This document shows, one piece after another, positions 1-9,281 of a stretch of DNA of 52,970 bases. Under the pieces are notes generated by a model. That model searched no databases. It was not told the DNA's origin and saw nothing but the letters and a program-made list of their open reading frames with translations. Source of the DNA: Acidobacteria bacterium 13_2_20CM_2_57_6 (GTDB lineage: Bacteria; Acidobacteriota; Terriglobia; Acidiferrales; UBA7541); contig MNEA01000155.1 of the NCBI GenBank assembly GCA_001917435.1, forward strand, positions 1 through 52,970. The letters run 5' to 3'. Numbering within the stretch: position 1 is the first letter of the stretch; every line of letters begins with the position of its first letter. Position numbers and translations under genes: made by a program.

Positions 1-1847
1 CACACTTGCATCTGCGCGCGTGCCTGATCCAGCGCGTACTTCGTCATCGAACTTGGTGACATTCCCCGCAGCGCGCCGTTTTCATACGGTCGCAAGCGGT
101 CGGGCAATTCCGTCAAAAAATATCCGGCGATCTCGTAGTGCGTGATGGAGTCAGGGAAGTCCATTTTGACGTACTTCCCATAGTTGAATCCCGCAACGGC
201 CACTGGCACTGGCGTCACCCAATGAGTCACGGCAAAACCCGCTTCCGTGTGTTGTCCCTCAAGCTTGCCGACGCTGATCAATACATTCGACGGCGGAACC
301 TTGAACGTGAGATCGTACAGCGCCTTCTCACCGAAACCGTTCAGGTTCGGATACCACGATTCGCGCGCTCCGATGTAGTAACTTCCGCTGCCCGCGTCGT
401 ACAGCACTTTGTCGCCACCGTATTCCACGGTGATCGAATGGGCTTGCCCCATCGCTGGAGCTTCGTCGAGAACGGTATAGAAAGAGCCGTCTTCCTTTCT
501 GTTTTCCTGAATGAAGTGCAGGTCCTTGCCGCCCTCATCGGTTACGCGCGTCACCCGCAGCGTGGGAAGCAGCCCGAATTTCAACACGCGCTCGCCGGGG
601 ACGAGCGGCTCAAACATGATCGTCGCCCGGCTGAACAGGTGATTATTCTTCCCGATTACCGTTTCGATGTTGTAGCAGCGCGTGGCGAACAGCCGCCTGT
701 CCTGCTGTGAACTTGCGGTATGAGTCACAAGCTCGGATTTCAGGTGTTGCGAATACCAGATGCCGTCGTTCATTCCCCCGCCGTCGCAATTGACCAGCGC
801 CACTTCTTCCGGCGAATCCATCTGCGGAATCGCGCCCACTCGCGTGCGCAGGAAGAAGCGCAGGTCTTTGTGCGGTGTTCCGTGCATATAGGCGTTGAAG
901 AATGAAGGATGTTTCGAATTGTAAATGGCCGCAAGCACGTCGGCGTCCACGTTGTCGATCGTATCGCTTTCCAGGAACGCCTCGGTCATGCCTTCGGGCA
1001 TCTCGTGGCGGTGGCGGACTTTATCTTTCCAATGCTGAAACGCGCTGGCCGCCTCCGCCGGCGTATTCGCTCTGGTTCCCAGCGTCGACTCGAATTGTGA
1101 AAATTGATCGGGAGAGAAACGAAATACTGCTTCGGTAAAGTCTTCCTCGGCCGTCGGACCGCCTGCGCGCCGCACCATCTCGTTTGTGTCCACCGTGGCA
1201 TAGGGTTTCAGAGTGAAGTGTCCCTGGCCGACGAAAATAGCGCCGGTTTGAGATTTGTTGACCGTCGCCAGAAATGTAATCGTTCCGGACTTCAACTCGA
1301 AGGTCCCCACGTCTATCGGCAATGTGAAATTTTCGCAGCGGAACGTGTCGCCCAATCCGTTGTTGCGAAGTTGGCGGTAAACGGGGTCTGAATTCGCGAA
1401 CGCCGAGCTCTTTTCGTTCACGGTGACGCTGGTTTGCTGCGGCGTGATTGTCAGACTAAGCGGGAGATCAGCCGTGCCATGCAGGTCGACCGTGGTCAGC
1501 AGCTCGTCAAACCCCTCTTTGGCAACGCGCACGGAATATTTTCCGGCGCTCAAATTGGCGGCGACAAATTTGCCGGTATCGTCGGAAGTAAGCACCAACG
1601 GCTCCGCCAAGGCGCTGCCGCTGATCTCGATGCGGGCCCCGGCAACGACCGCTCCAGACGGGTCTTTGACGGTACCGGATATCGTGTCGGCGCGCAGAGG
1701 CGTGGTTAGCGGCGCCGAGAGCAGTGTCAAGATCAATGGATAAAGAAGTGGATGAAGAAACTGAAATCGGCCCAGAAGCCGAAATGCTCTCATCGGGCGT
1801 GAGTCGGGGTTACAGCTTGCTCGCAGCGTTTCGCGCCGTTGACGCAT
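1..1847 (-). CDS. Secreted M1-like metallopeptidase with N-terminal carboxypeptidase-regulatory-like domain (3' end cut by window edge)
   Basis: 615 residues are visible before the gene runs off position 1. The ATG at 1847 follows an AGGAG ribosome-binding site; a second in-frame ATG lies at 1793. A hydrophobic export segment (about residues 30-50) is followed by a beta-sandwich that starts ISGTVKDPSGAVVAGA, typical of carboxypeptidase-regulatory-like domains (about 55-125). The remainder resembles the long beta-rich N-terminal part of acidobacterial M1-like aminopeptidases (ITVEYGGDKVLYDAGSGSYY, then SWYPNLNGFGEKALYDL). The zinc motif HExxH would lie beyond the window edge, so catalytic competence cannot be judged. 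It reads in the same direction as the hydrolase upstream, with a gap of about 105 bases. The domain fusion is seen directly; the M1 assignment is from recognition of the family pattern. Confidence 0.78.
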   Translation of the reverse strand, partial: MRQRRETLRASCNPDSRPMRAFRLLGRFQFLHPLLYPLILTLLSAPLTTPLRADTISGTVKDPSGAVVAGARIEISGSALAEPLVLTSDDTGKFVAANLSAGKYSVRVAKEGFDELLTTVDLHGTADLPLSLTITPQQTSVTVNEKSSAFANSDPVYRQLRNNGLGDTFRCENFTLPIDVGTFELKSGTITFLATVNKSQTGAIFVGQGHFTLKPYATVDTNEMVRRAGGPTAEEDFTEAVFRFSPDQFSQFESTLGTRANTPAEAASAFQHWKDKVRHRHEMPEGMTEAFLESDTIDNVDADVLAAIYNSKHPSFFNAYMHGTPHKDLRFFLRTRVGAIPQMDSPEEVALVNCDGGGMNDGIWYSQHLKSELVTHTASSQQDRRLFATRCYNIETVIGKNNHLFSRATIMFEPLVPGERVLKFGLLPTLRVTRVTDEGGKDLHFIQENRKEDGSFYTVLDEAPAMGQAHSITVEYGGDKVLYDAGSGSYYIGARESWYPNLNGFGEKALYDLTFKVPPSNVLISVGKLEGQHTEAGFAVTHWVTPVPVAVAGFNYGKYVKMDFPDSITHYEIAGYFLTELPDRLRPYENGALRGMSPSSMTKYALDQARAQMQV

Positions 1848-1952
1848 GGTCCTCTCCTAAAAGATTGCCCAGCGCCTCCGAGCATTGGCAATCCTCCCAT
1901 TTTCCGCCCTGCTTTTGCAATAGTGGTTAGCTCTGCGCTGCCGCCTTTCGCT

Positions 1953-3998
1953 TCATTTCTCCCCGGCGATTTCATCCCATTCGCGCCGGCCCCGTTCGAG
2001 CACTGCCGGCAAATCTTCCCGCAACAGAAAACGGTCCTGGATCAACTTCATAGCAGCCTCGGCAAACTTGCCCATATACTGTTCGCGAGAAGCGTACCGT
2101 TCCGCGATCGAAGCCCGCGGGTCGCCGGATTTTTCGCGGTCCGCCGCGCTACGAGCAAACGGGAGAAACGAACCGAGAAAACTAGTCCGTCGATCGGGAG
2201 CGCCGATGCTCGGGTCACGCAGATTCCAGCCGGTGTACGTAGCCAGCGGCACTTGCAATTCCGGCAAGCGCACCCCTCCCAAGTCGTTGCCATCGGCATC
2301 CGTTCGCGGAACCAGCACGGCAAACGCCTTTCCCACCCTCGGCGGCTCGTTCGAAATAATCCCTGACTTCCATTGCGGGCCAAAGTCGAGGTGGTAGCCC
2401 AGATTCATTTCATGGGGCGTATTCACCCCAGGGATTTTCGGAAACGTCCATTTGCTCAAGGGTACCAGTGTGCCGTCCGCAATCTTCGGATAGACGCTCG
2501 CTGGCGGTGCCGTTCCATCTTTCACCCACTGGTCCATGTCCGTGATCAGTGCGCGCCAGAACCATTGAATGGGATTCGGATTGTGTCTTTGCTGCGCGGT
2601 CAACTCGGGCGCCCCAGCCGTGGCCTTTTGTGGCGGAAACGCCGCGGAAAAATGCTGCAAACCCGCCAGAAAATAAATCCGCGCGTTTTCACCCGGCGCA
2701 GCATCTTTCAAGCCGTCCGCCGAGGTGTGAATCAACGACGCCGTGCGGCCCCAGTATTCATACGAAGTATTGGTGAAGAAAATCTTCGGCGCCGTGTGCG
2801 ACTTGCTCGCCGCATCCAAAAGCCCGGCCGTTTCACCTGTCTCAGGGTCCTTTTCCGCGAGGTCGGTATAGGGAAACACATCCGTCGGGAAAAAGATGCT
2901 GGACATCGGTTGCGCGTCGCGCGAAGGCTGCGCGAAGCGATGATTGAAGCTGCCCCGGCCGGCGCCAGCCACATGGGCAATGACGCCATCCATCACTTGC
3001 CGGCCCTGCTCGTCCGCGTTGAAGTCCTGATACAAGAAATGGCGGAGGAACCGCCCGCTCTGCGAAATACCCACTGCATAGACGCGCCGCACTGGAGCCG
3101 TCGCCTGCGGATCATATTTCAGGTAGGAAAGAAAATCGCGGACCGCCGCCAGCCCGACGCCCACAACCGAGGGATCTTTCGCCTCATAAACAACCTCATA
3201 AATTTTGCCCGGCAAGAACCCGCCGTCCAGATGAATGAAATGAGCATCGGCCAGCAGTTGGCCCTCCACGGAATGGGCAAAGCTCCATTGGCCGCGCGGG
3301 ATGGATTGCCGCGGCCCCTCGGGCATATCGCGCACAGTCAGAACGTTTTTCGTGCTGGCAGGATCGTCGGCCGGATAGCTCTTTCCACCGCTTGCTCCCA
3401 GCATGATGTGCCCCAGCGGCATGTCATCTACTCTTTGCGCTGGCGTAAAATCAGCACGCACCAATCCGCGAATTTCCTTGCCTCTCGGATCATGAGCGAC
3501 CGGAGCAGAAAGCCGCAATTTTTGTCCTTCCTCCGCGAGATCAAACTGCCAGCCCAGCCACGCAATCGTGTACCCTTCGCGCAACAAAAGTCCGTCTCCC
3601 AACTCGCCGTTGGGGTCCGAAGAATTTCCGCCGTCCACCAGCCGCAGAATTCCCCTTCCCCCGCGGTTTGAAACTTCAAACAGCACGGCGTTGTTTCCCT
3701 TGTTCATGTCCTTCGGTTTATAAAGATAGAGGTCTGCGGAAAACTCGACTTCCCCATTCGCGTTGCGCGGAGCCTTGTCTAGATCCACGATCTGCCGGTT
3801 ATGAACGTTTTCCGGACTGACCGCGAAGTACACTCGCCCGATGATCCTCTCGTAAACGCCGGCCAATCCGAACGCCCGGCCGCCCTGAACGTCCTCGCGC
3901 GAAAGAATCTCCACGCGCGTGACATGCGCCTCGACGGAAGAAGCCAGGAAGACGAACAGCGTAACGGCCCAGACCAGGTGTCTGCGTAGGGGATACAT
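1953..3998 (-). CDS. Secreted alpha/beta hydrolase domain protein (large, 681 aa)
   Basis: The protein begins with a signal peptide (LVWAVTLFVFLASSVEA) and so probably acts in the periplasm or outside the cell. It resembles the large secreted alpha/beta hydrolase group (Abhydrolase_10-like), with the early EVSNRGGRG segment (about residue 108) and a nucleophile elbow GISQSGR at about 310-316. The conserved HVAGAGRGSFNHRF stretch follows. The substrate is not known for this group, and the sequence gives no further clue. It is encoded upstream of, and in the same direction as, the M1-like peptidase, which may indicate shared degradation of exported substrates. The long plus-strand reading frame opposite is a shadow. 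Confident as a gene, moderate as to family, and no specific function proposed. Confidence 0.88.
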   Translation of the reverse strand: MYPLRRHLVWAVTLFVFLASSVEAHVTRVEILSREDVQGGRAFGLAGVYERIIGRVYFAVSPENVHNRQIVDLDKAPRNANGEVEFSADLYLYKPKDMNKGNNAVLFEVSNRGGRGILRLVDGGNSSDPNGELGDGLLLREGYTIAWLGWQFDLAEEGQKLRLSAPVAHDPRGKEIRGLVRADFTPAQRVDDMPLGHIMLGASGGKSYPADDPASTKNVLTVRDMPEGPRQSIPRGQWSFAHSVEGQLLADAHFIHLDGGFLPGKIYEVVYEAKDPSVVGVGLAAVRDFLSYLKYDPQATAPVRRVYAVGISQSGRFLRHFLYQDFNADEQGRQVMDGVIAHVAGAGRGSFNHRFAQPSRDAQPMSSIFFPTDVFPYTDLAEKDPETGETAGLLDAASKSHTAPKIFFTNTSYEYWGRTASLIHTSADGLKDAAPGENARIYFLAGLQHFSAAFPPQKATAGAPELTAQQRHNPNPIQWFWRALITDMDQWVKDGTAPPASVYPKIADGTLVPLSKWTFPKIPGVNTPHEMNLGYHLDFGPQWKSGIISNEPPRVGKAFAVLVPRTDADGNDLGGVRLPELQVPLATYTGWNLRDPSIGAPDRRTSFLGSFLPFARSAADREKSGDPRASIAERYASREQYMGKFAEAAMKLIQDRFLLREDLPAVLERGRREWDEIAGEK

Positions 3999-4089
3999 GT
4001 GCCGCCTCCGAAAGCGTCACAGCTTACAACAGATTCAGAAGAGTGGCGTGCGGGCAGGAGTCTTCTCGTCGCCAGTTAGGGGAAATACT

Positions 4090-4764
4090 TCACTTCGCGG
4101 AAAGGAATCGAAGAATCTCACGCATTACTTTCTCTCCCTGGTCTGTCTGGAAGAGAAACTGTGCGTGCGCGGAGCCATCCAAGATAATCAGTTCTTTCGG
4201 TTGGGGAGCCTTCTCATACTGTGCGCGAATTCCGGGGAGCCGCAGCCCATCCGCGTTGGCATCATTGCGAGCCACAATGAACAGTGAAGCTGCTTTGAGC
4301 TTTTCGGCCGGATCGTTTGGTGCGGAACCAAGGAACACCAGACGACCAATCGTGCCGGGCTCCGAAAGGATTGATGCGTCCCCCGCTGCGCCGCCGCCCA
4401 TACTGGCGCCAACCACTGCTACGGTCTTCGCGCCGGTCTTACGCAGGTAGCGTACTGCCGCCAAAACGTCCAAGTGCAGCGGAGCACTCATGGGGGCGGA
4501 GTCGCCTGGCCCTCGTGACTGGCCATAGCCGCGGAAGTCGATCGCCAGCACGCGAAATCCCGCAGCTGCGAGGGTTTGCGCCTGCTTCTCCCAGCTCCCT
4601 TTATTGAAACGCCCGCCATGAGCCAACACCACGCCGCGCTCGCCTGTTCCGTAAGAATCGGCCGAAACTACCCCGCCGTCCGAAGTCGGAAAGACAACGG
4701 CTTTCTGCGCATAGCTAGGCGCTGAAAGAAACAGTGCGACTATGACCGCGGAGAATGTACGCAC
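4090..4764 (-). CDS. Exported alpha/beta hydrolase (dienelactone-hydrolase/lysophospholipase-like)
   Basis: This is a 224-residue single-domain hydrolase with a signal peptide ending near SAPSYAQ (residue 20). The fold landmarks are in order: an oxyanion-loop strand GVVLAHGG (about 45-51), the DFRGYGQS loop (about 76), the nucleophile elbow GASMGG with Ser near 121, a candidate acid in the ARNDANADG stretch (about 170), and the catalytic His in DGSAHAQF (about 200). The natural ester or amide substrate cannot be deduced. It sits 90 bases upstream of the large hydrolase on the same strand, making a run of three exported hydrolytic enzymes. Length and motifs suggest an intact enzyme. Confidence 0.87.
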   Translation of the reverse strand: MRTFSAVIVALFLSAPSYAQKAVVFPTSDGGVVSADSYGTGERGVVLAHGGRFNKGSWEKQAQTLAAAGFRVLAIDFRGYGQSRGPGDSAPMSAPLHLDVLAAVRYLRKTGAKTVAVVGASMGGGAAGDASILSEPGTIGRLVFLGSAPNDPAEKLKAASLFIVARNDANADGLRLPGIRAQYEKAPQPKELIILDGSAHAQFLFQTDQGEKVMREILRFLSAK

Positions 4765-4999
4765 GCGGGAAGTCTACAATAAACCAAGGCCAGCCACTCA
4801 GGCATCTGGATTACTACCGGATGGCCCGTGATCCGACAATTGAGATCGCCACCTGCTAGTCAAGTTCTACAATCCCAGTTGTCGTTACAAATCTCTCCTT
4901 CGATGAGTCACTCGCCGATTCGCTGCCAAGTGAGCAGGGTTAAAGAAAGCGCAAAACGATATTCGTAAACTGTCGCTAAGAAGCGAGCGCGGTCTGATT

Positions 5000-7645
5000 T
5001 CAGTTTACACGCAGCGCGACCATTGGATCGATCGTCGAAGCTCTTCGTGCTGGGAGAAATCCAGCCAGCAGTGCGACGGTTCCGAGTAGAACCACCACCC
5101 CAGCAAATGTAAACGGATCCGTGGGAGCAGTCTGAAACAGAAGGGAGGCAATGAGGCGCGCGACCGCAAGCGAAGCCATCATTCCAAGAGCAATGCCGAT
5201 CAGCGCTAATCGCAGCGTCTCCCAGATCACATCGAGTTGCACGCGCGTTTCGGTCGCACCAAGAGCCATGCGTATGCCGATCTCCTGCGTCTGGCGCGTA
5301 ACGGAATATGAGACAACTCCATAGATTCCCAGCGAGGCCAGAAGGAGTCCCAAACAAGCAAAGGTTCCGACCAGCAGCACAAAGAAGCGCCTTGGAGACG
5401 TCGCGCGGTCGACCAATCCCTGAATTGGCTTGAATTCCGTGGCCGGCTGTCCGGGATTGATCTGCCGTAGCGTCCCCATCACGCTCGTTGCCACGGCAGT
5501 GGGAGGGAGCTTCGAACGTACCACCAGATTCGCGCCTTCCGGCCCAAACTGTTTCGTCGCTGGCAGGTACATCTGCGCTCCTGCATTGTCTTCTGCACCG
5601 CTTTCACGGACATCGGCAATCACACCGATCACTTGGGGCTCTGTTCCGCCTGCAAGGGCGGTACGGCCAATGGGATCCTGTCCCGGCCACAGTTTCCGCG
5701 CGACCGTCTCGTTGATGATGACTACGCTGCGATTGTTGGACATATCTTCCCAGCTGATATCGCGACCTTCCATTAGGCGCATTCCCATCGCTTTCAGGTA
5801 GCCGGGCGAAACTATGTAGACGAACACGGGGAGGTAACCGAGGTCGTCTCGCTTTTCTTCACCCTTTGCCGCGATCCCCCAACTGCGGTTCCGGCTCATG
5901 GGCAGGTTGTCGGATATGCCCGCCGCCTCGACTCCAGGAATCATCGAACTTTGGCGCACAATTTCCTGCCAAATCGCAGCGCGTTTGGCTGGATTTCCGC
6001 CATCGTCGTAGTCAACGCTGATAGCGGCTGCGCGGCTTGGCTGGAAGCCTAGGTCAATGTCCAGAACACGGAGAAAGCTGCGCAGCAATAAGCCCGCTCC
6101 GACCAGCAGCACGCAAGCGAGAGCAATTTCCGTTATCACCAGCGTCGAGCGCATACGGTTATGTTTTCTGCCGGCACTGGCTCCACTATCTTTGAGTACC
6201 TCTTGCAGATTGCCACCCGACATGCGCAGCCCCGGTGCTGGCCCGAAAAGAACTGCTGATCCTACTGCGATCAACAGCGTCCATTCGAGCACCGTACCGT
6301 CCACGCGCACCATCGTGAGCAACGGCAGCGCAATCGATCCCTGATGTGCTAGATACGAGAGGATGACATAAGCCAGGCCCAACCCCAGCACCGCTCCCAC
6401 GGTGGCCAGTATCAGGCTCTCCGTTAACAGTTGACGCACAAGCCGCCAACGTCTTGCTCCCAATGCTCTGCGCATAGCAAATTCTTTGCTGCGCGCCGCT
6501 GCCCGAGCGAGCAGCAGGTTTGAGAGATTCACGCAAACAATCAGCAGAATTAGTCCAACGGCACACCACAGCACAATCAGTGACCGCCGCAGCTTGCCGC
6601 TGACGTAGTCTTTCAATCCGGTAACCTGGCCCGTGTAACCTTTTCCGTACTCAGGGTGCTTGTGCTCGAAATAGAGTTGCGGAAAAAGTTGATCGGCCTC
6701 GCTCTGTGCTTGCGCCAAAGTCACTCCGTGTTTCAAGCGGCCAACCAATGCCAGGTCATTTCCGTCGTCGCGGAAATCATCCATGATGTAGGGCGCGAAG
6801 AGATCGACCTTGGCTCCCGGCGAAAAGACCGAGCCAAAATCGAATGTATCCGGCAACACCCCTATAACTATTACCGAGGTGTTGCTCAGGTTGATTGCCT
6901 TTCCGACGATGCTGCGATCACCACCCAACTGGCGTTTCCAAAACGGATAACTTAACAACGCCACAGGTTGGGAATGCTTTACGAATTCTTCAGACCTGAA
7001 CGAACGTCCCAGCGAAGGATCTACGCCGAGTGTTTGAAAGAACCCTTCCGCTACAAGAATGCTCGTAACGGGCACTGGCTGACCAGTCCCGACGAGTTTG
7101 AGATTATCAGGTCCAGTAAAGGCGAAGTAGCCGCTGACAGACTGGAAAGAGTGGTTCTGTTGCTGGAAATCCTGCGTGGCATCCGCTGTATAGGTCCTGC
7201 TGGATTCGCCAGCTTTCGGATTCTTCTGCACAATCCGCACCAACTGCTGCGGATCGCGAAACGGGAGGGGTCGCAGCAGAATCGTATTCACTACGCTGAA
7301 AACAGCGATATTTGCGCCTATGCCGAGTGCGAGAATCAGAACTGCGACAATTGTGAAACCAGAGTCGCGCCTTAACGTGCGGAAGGTAAAACGCAGGTCC
7401 TGGATAAGGACGTCGAGCCAGGGCAATCCGCGTGATTCGCGGTGCCTCTCAAGCGCCTGCTGCACTCCACCAAATCGGACAAGGGCCTGGCGGCGGGCTT
7501 CTTCTGCAGACATATGGCGGCGCATGTTTTCTTCCACGGCCATTTGCAGATGCGAGGCCATCTCTTCGTTGAGTTCCTGGTCGAGTTGATCTTTGCGGAA
7601 GAAAGAGCCGACTCGCTTGAATGCTTCTCGAAGGGAATGCCTCAC
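5000..7645 (-). CDS. ADOP-type ABC transporter permease (MacB/FtsX-like)
   Basis: This 881-residue protein has the arrangement of acidobacterial duplicated orphan permeases: a soluble prefix of about 80 residues (RKDQLDQELNEEMASHL), a first transmembrane helix (FTIVAVLILALGIGANIAVF, about 97-116), a large periplasmic MacB-like domain, and two FtsX-like three-helix blocks near the middle and the C-terminus. It ends in DPMVALRVN, close to the usual DPxxALR ending. No ATPase gene is adjacent, as is usual for this family; the partner is unknown. Its start codon overlaps the stop of the PadR gene by 4 bases (ATGA), so the two are co-transcribed and probably translationally coupled. Confidence 0.92.
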   Translation of the reverse strand: MRHSLREAFKRVGSFFRKDQLDQELNEEMASHLQMAVEENMRRHMSAEEARRQALVRFGGVQQALERHRESRGLPWLDVLIQDLRFTFRTLRRDSGFTIVAVLILALGIGANIAVFSVVNTILLRPLPFRDPQQLVRIVQKNPKAGESSRTYTADATQDFQQQNHSFQSVSGYFAFTGPDNLKLVGTGQPVPVTSILVAEGFFQTLGVDPSLGRSFRSEEFVKHSQPVALLSYPFWKRQLGGDRSIVGKAINLSNTSVIVIGVLPDTFDFGSVFSPGAKVDLFAPYIMDDFRDDGNDLALVGRLKHGVTLAQAQSEADQLFPQLYFEHKHPEYGKGYTGQVTGLKDYVSGKLRRSLIVLWCAVGLILLIVCVNLSNLLLARAAARSKEFAMRRALGARRWRLVRQLLTESLILATVGAVLGLGLAYVILSYLAHQGSIALPLLTMVRVDGTVLEWTLLIAVGSAVLFGPAPGLRMSGGNLQEVLKDSGASAGRKHNRMRSTLVITEIALACVLLVGAGLLLRSFLRVLDIDLGFQPSRAAAISVDYDDGGNPAKRAAIWQEIVRQSSMIPGVEAAGISDNLPMSRNRSWGIAAKGEEKRDDLGYLPVFVYIVSPGYLKAMGMRLMEGRDISWEDMSNNRSVVIINETVARKLWPGQDPIGRTALAGGTEPQVIGVIADVRESGAEDNAGAQMYLPATKQFGPEGANLVVRSKLPPTAVATSVMGTLRQINPGQPATEFKPIQGLVDRATSPRRFFVLLVGTFACLGLLLASLGIYGVVSYSVTRQTQEIGIRMALGATETRVQLDVIWETLRLALIGIALGMMASLAVARLIASLLFQTAPTDPFTFAGVVVLLGTVALLAGFLPARRASTIDPMVALRVN

Positions 7646-7995
7646 TGTTCATCTCCTTCGCCCTGCATGGCGAGAACGCGCCCCATAACTCCTGCCAGCC
7701 GCTGCCAATAAGCAGTGTCCTGCACCAACTGCTTCTGACCGGTTTTTGTGATGGAGTAGAACTTTGCCTTGCGGTTGTTGTCGGAAGTGCCCCACTTGGC
7801 CGCGATCCAGCCGCGCTGCTGCAATCGCACTAGCGACGCGTAAATCGTCCCCTGGTTCAGCAGCACTTCATTCCCGCTCACCTGTTCAATGCGACGCGCA
7901 ACGCCGTATCCATGTTGCGGGCCCATTGCCTCCAGCGTCTGCAGCACCATCACATCTAGCGTTCCTTGCAACAGATCGAGCTTAGATTGGCCCAT
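7642..7995 (-). CDS. PadR-family transcriptional regulator
   Basis: This 117-residue winged-helix regulator matches the short PadR type: LDLLQGTLDVMVLQTLEAMG, then HGYGVARRIEQ and the wing segment LNQGTIYASLVRLQQRGWI. The ATG at 7995 is chosen because an AGGAG site precedes it; an upstream GTG in the same frame (8019) would place the start inside a palindrome. PadR proteins normally repress a neighbouring membrane-protein gene and their own promoter in response to a small ligand. Here the overlap with the ADOP permease and the palindromes just upstream fit that pattern. The ligand is unknown. Confidence 0.9.
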   Translation of the reverse strand: MGQSKLDLLQGTLDVMVLQTLEAMGPQHGYGVARRIEQVSGNEVLLNQGTIYASLVRLQQRGWIAAKWGTSDNNRKAKFYSITKTGQKQLVQDTAYWQRLAGVMGRVLAMQGEGDEQ

Positions 7996-8005
7996 GGGTC
8001 TCTCC

Positions 8006-8054
8006 TGTGGTGACACCACAGCAATGTCTCATAACTTATGTGGGATTACCACAT
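8006..8054. promoter_or_regulatory. Paired palindromes upstream of padR, probable operator
   Basis: Two inverted repeats share the half-site TGTGG/CCACA. The first, TGTGGTG-A-CACCACA (8006-8020), is a perfect palindrome around one central base and lies next to the ribosome-binding site of the PadR gene. The second, ATGTGG-N5-CCACAT (8038-8054), has its centre 33 bases away, about three helical turns. PadR proteins commonly bind such inverted repeats at their own promoters. Binding is inferred from position and symmetry only. Confidence 0.55.
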
Positions 8055-8342
8055 GAAATTTCTGATGCACCGAGAACTCGGTGAGTACCGACAGACTGCT
8101 TTATAACTACTAACTCCCGAATGGTCGGCTATTCGGAGTGCGACCTGTAAAGCTGCTGAAAATCATTGTCGGGAGAGGAGGAACTCGATCAGTCCACGCA
8201 TCTCATCGCGCGTAGCCTACAAGGCAGAGCGGGGAGGCAACGAACTGTTCGGACGGGCCCAGTCATATTGTTAACCAGGAATTGCCAAAACGCGGCTAGC
8301 TAAGCTAGCGCTCAGAAATATCAACTGTAAACAGGCACGAGA
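8055..8342. other. Intergenic stretch, padR promoter region and uppS 3' flank
   Basis: I see no gene here. The right half lies downstream of uppS. A weak terminator-like region is possible before 8343, but no clear hairpin with a T-tract is visible. A short minus-strand reading frame near 8160-8220 lacks a convincing start and is too short to call. Confidence 0.3.
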
Positions 8343-9188
8343 TTAGTTGCCCGCTGCACGCACCGGCTTCTCGTCGGAAGCTGCATCTTCGCGGATGCCG
8401 CCATAGCGCCGCTCGCGCTTCTGATATTCCAGCAGCGCTTCCAGCAATCGCGCCCGGTTGAAGTCCGGCCACAGCGTTTCCGTGACGAAAATCTCCGCGT
8501 AGGCAATTTGCCAGAGTAGGAAATTGCTCACTCGCATCTCCCCGCTGGTGCGGATCAGCAGGTCCGGGTCCGGCAAGCCTTCTGTGTAAAGGTGCCGCGA
8601 AAGCTGCTCCTCGGTGACCTTGCTCGACGTTCCGTGGCCGTCGCGTTCGGAAAGAATCGCGTTCATGGCGTCGACGATCTCCGCGCGCCCGCCATAATTC
8701 AGCGCCACGCAGAGCACCATGCCCTTGTTCCCTGCCGTTTTCTCCATGGCCTCGCGCACGTCGTTTTGCACGCCCGCGGGAAGCTCGTCGATCCGGCCCA
8801 GGAACCGCATGCGGATATGATTCTTCTGAAGCAGCGGCATCTCCTTGCGAAGATATTCACGCAAGAGCGCCATCAGGAAGTCGATTTCCGTTTTGGGCCG
8901 CCGCCAATTTTCCACGGAAAACGCATACAGCGTCAGCGCCTCGATTTTCAAACGGGCGCATGTCTCAATGGTGATGCGTGCGGATTGCGTTCCTGAACGG
9001 TGTCCCGCGATTCGTGGCAGGTGCCGCTTCTGCGCCCACCGCCCGTTGCCGTCCATAATCACGGCCACGTGCCTCGGCAGCCGCGTCAAGTCCAGCTTTT
9101 CGAGCAAGCGCGCCTCTTCAGGTGTAACCGGCCCGAGTGTGCCAGGGCTGGCAACATGCAGCGTCTTGGGAGTGTGGCTGTAGGACAC
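8343..9188 (-). CDS. uppS: Isoprenyl transferase (undecaprenyl diphosphate synthase)
   Basis: The 281-residue protein carries the cis-prenyltransferase signature HVAVIMDGNGRWA (about residues 40-52, with the catalytic Asp in MDGNG), followed by HLPRIAGHRSG, LTLYAFSVENWRRP, and the C-terminal PDLLIRTSGEMRVSNFLLWQ and AYAEIFVTETLWPDF blocks. It condenses isopentenyl diphosphate units onto farnesyl diphosphate in the cytosol to make the C55 lipid carrier for peptidoglycan and other envelope polymers. The reading frame opens with GTG at 9188; there is no strong ribosome-binding site, so the exact start is uncertain. The N-terminal 35 residues are longer than in the E. coli enzyme. Confidence 0.95.
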   Translation of the reverse strand: MSYSHTPKTLHVASPGTLGPVTPEEARLLEKLDLTRLPRHVAVIMDGNGRWAQKRHLPRIAGHRSGTQSARITIETCARLKIEALTLYAFSVENWRRPKTEIDFLMALLREYLRKEMPLLQKNHIRMRFLGRIDELPAGVQNDVREAMEKTAGNKGMVLCVALNYGGRAEIVDAMNAILSERDGHGTSSKVTEEQLSRHLYTEGLPDPDLLIRTSGEMRVSNFLLWQIAYAEIFVTETLWPDFNRARLLEALLEYQKRERRYGGIREDAASDEKPVRAAGN

Positions 9189-9281
9189 GGTGTATAAGTG
9201 GGCTTTCTCAGCAATGCCCTTTACGCCGCAAAGTTAACATACCCTCCGTCTCGGCGCAACGGCAGGTTGCGCAGTCAAACA

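Noticed and set aside
2373..3671. 432-codon plus-strand frame opposite the large secreted hydrolase
   Set aside because: Antisense shadow, Arg-rich with no domain; the hydrolase has signal peptide and active-site motif.
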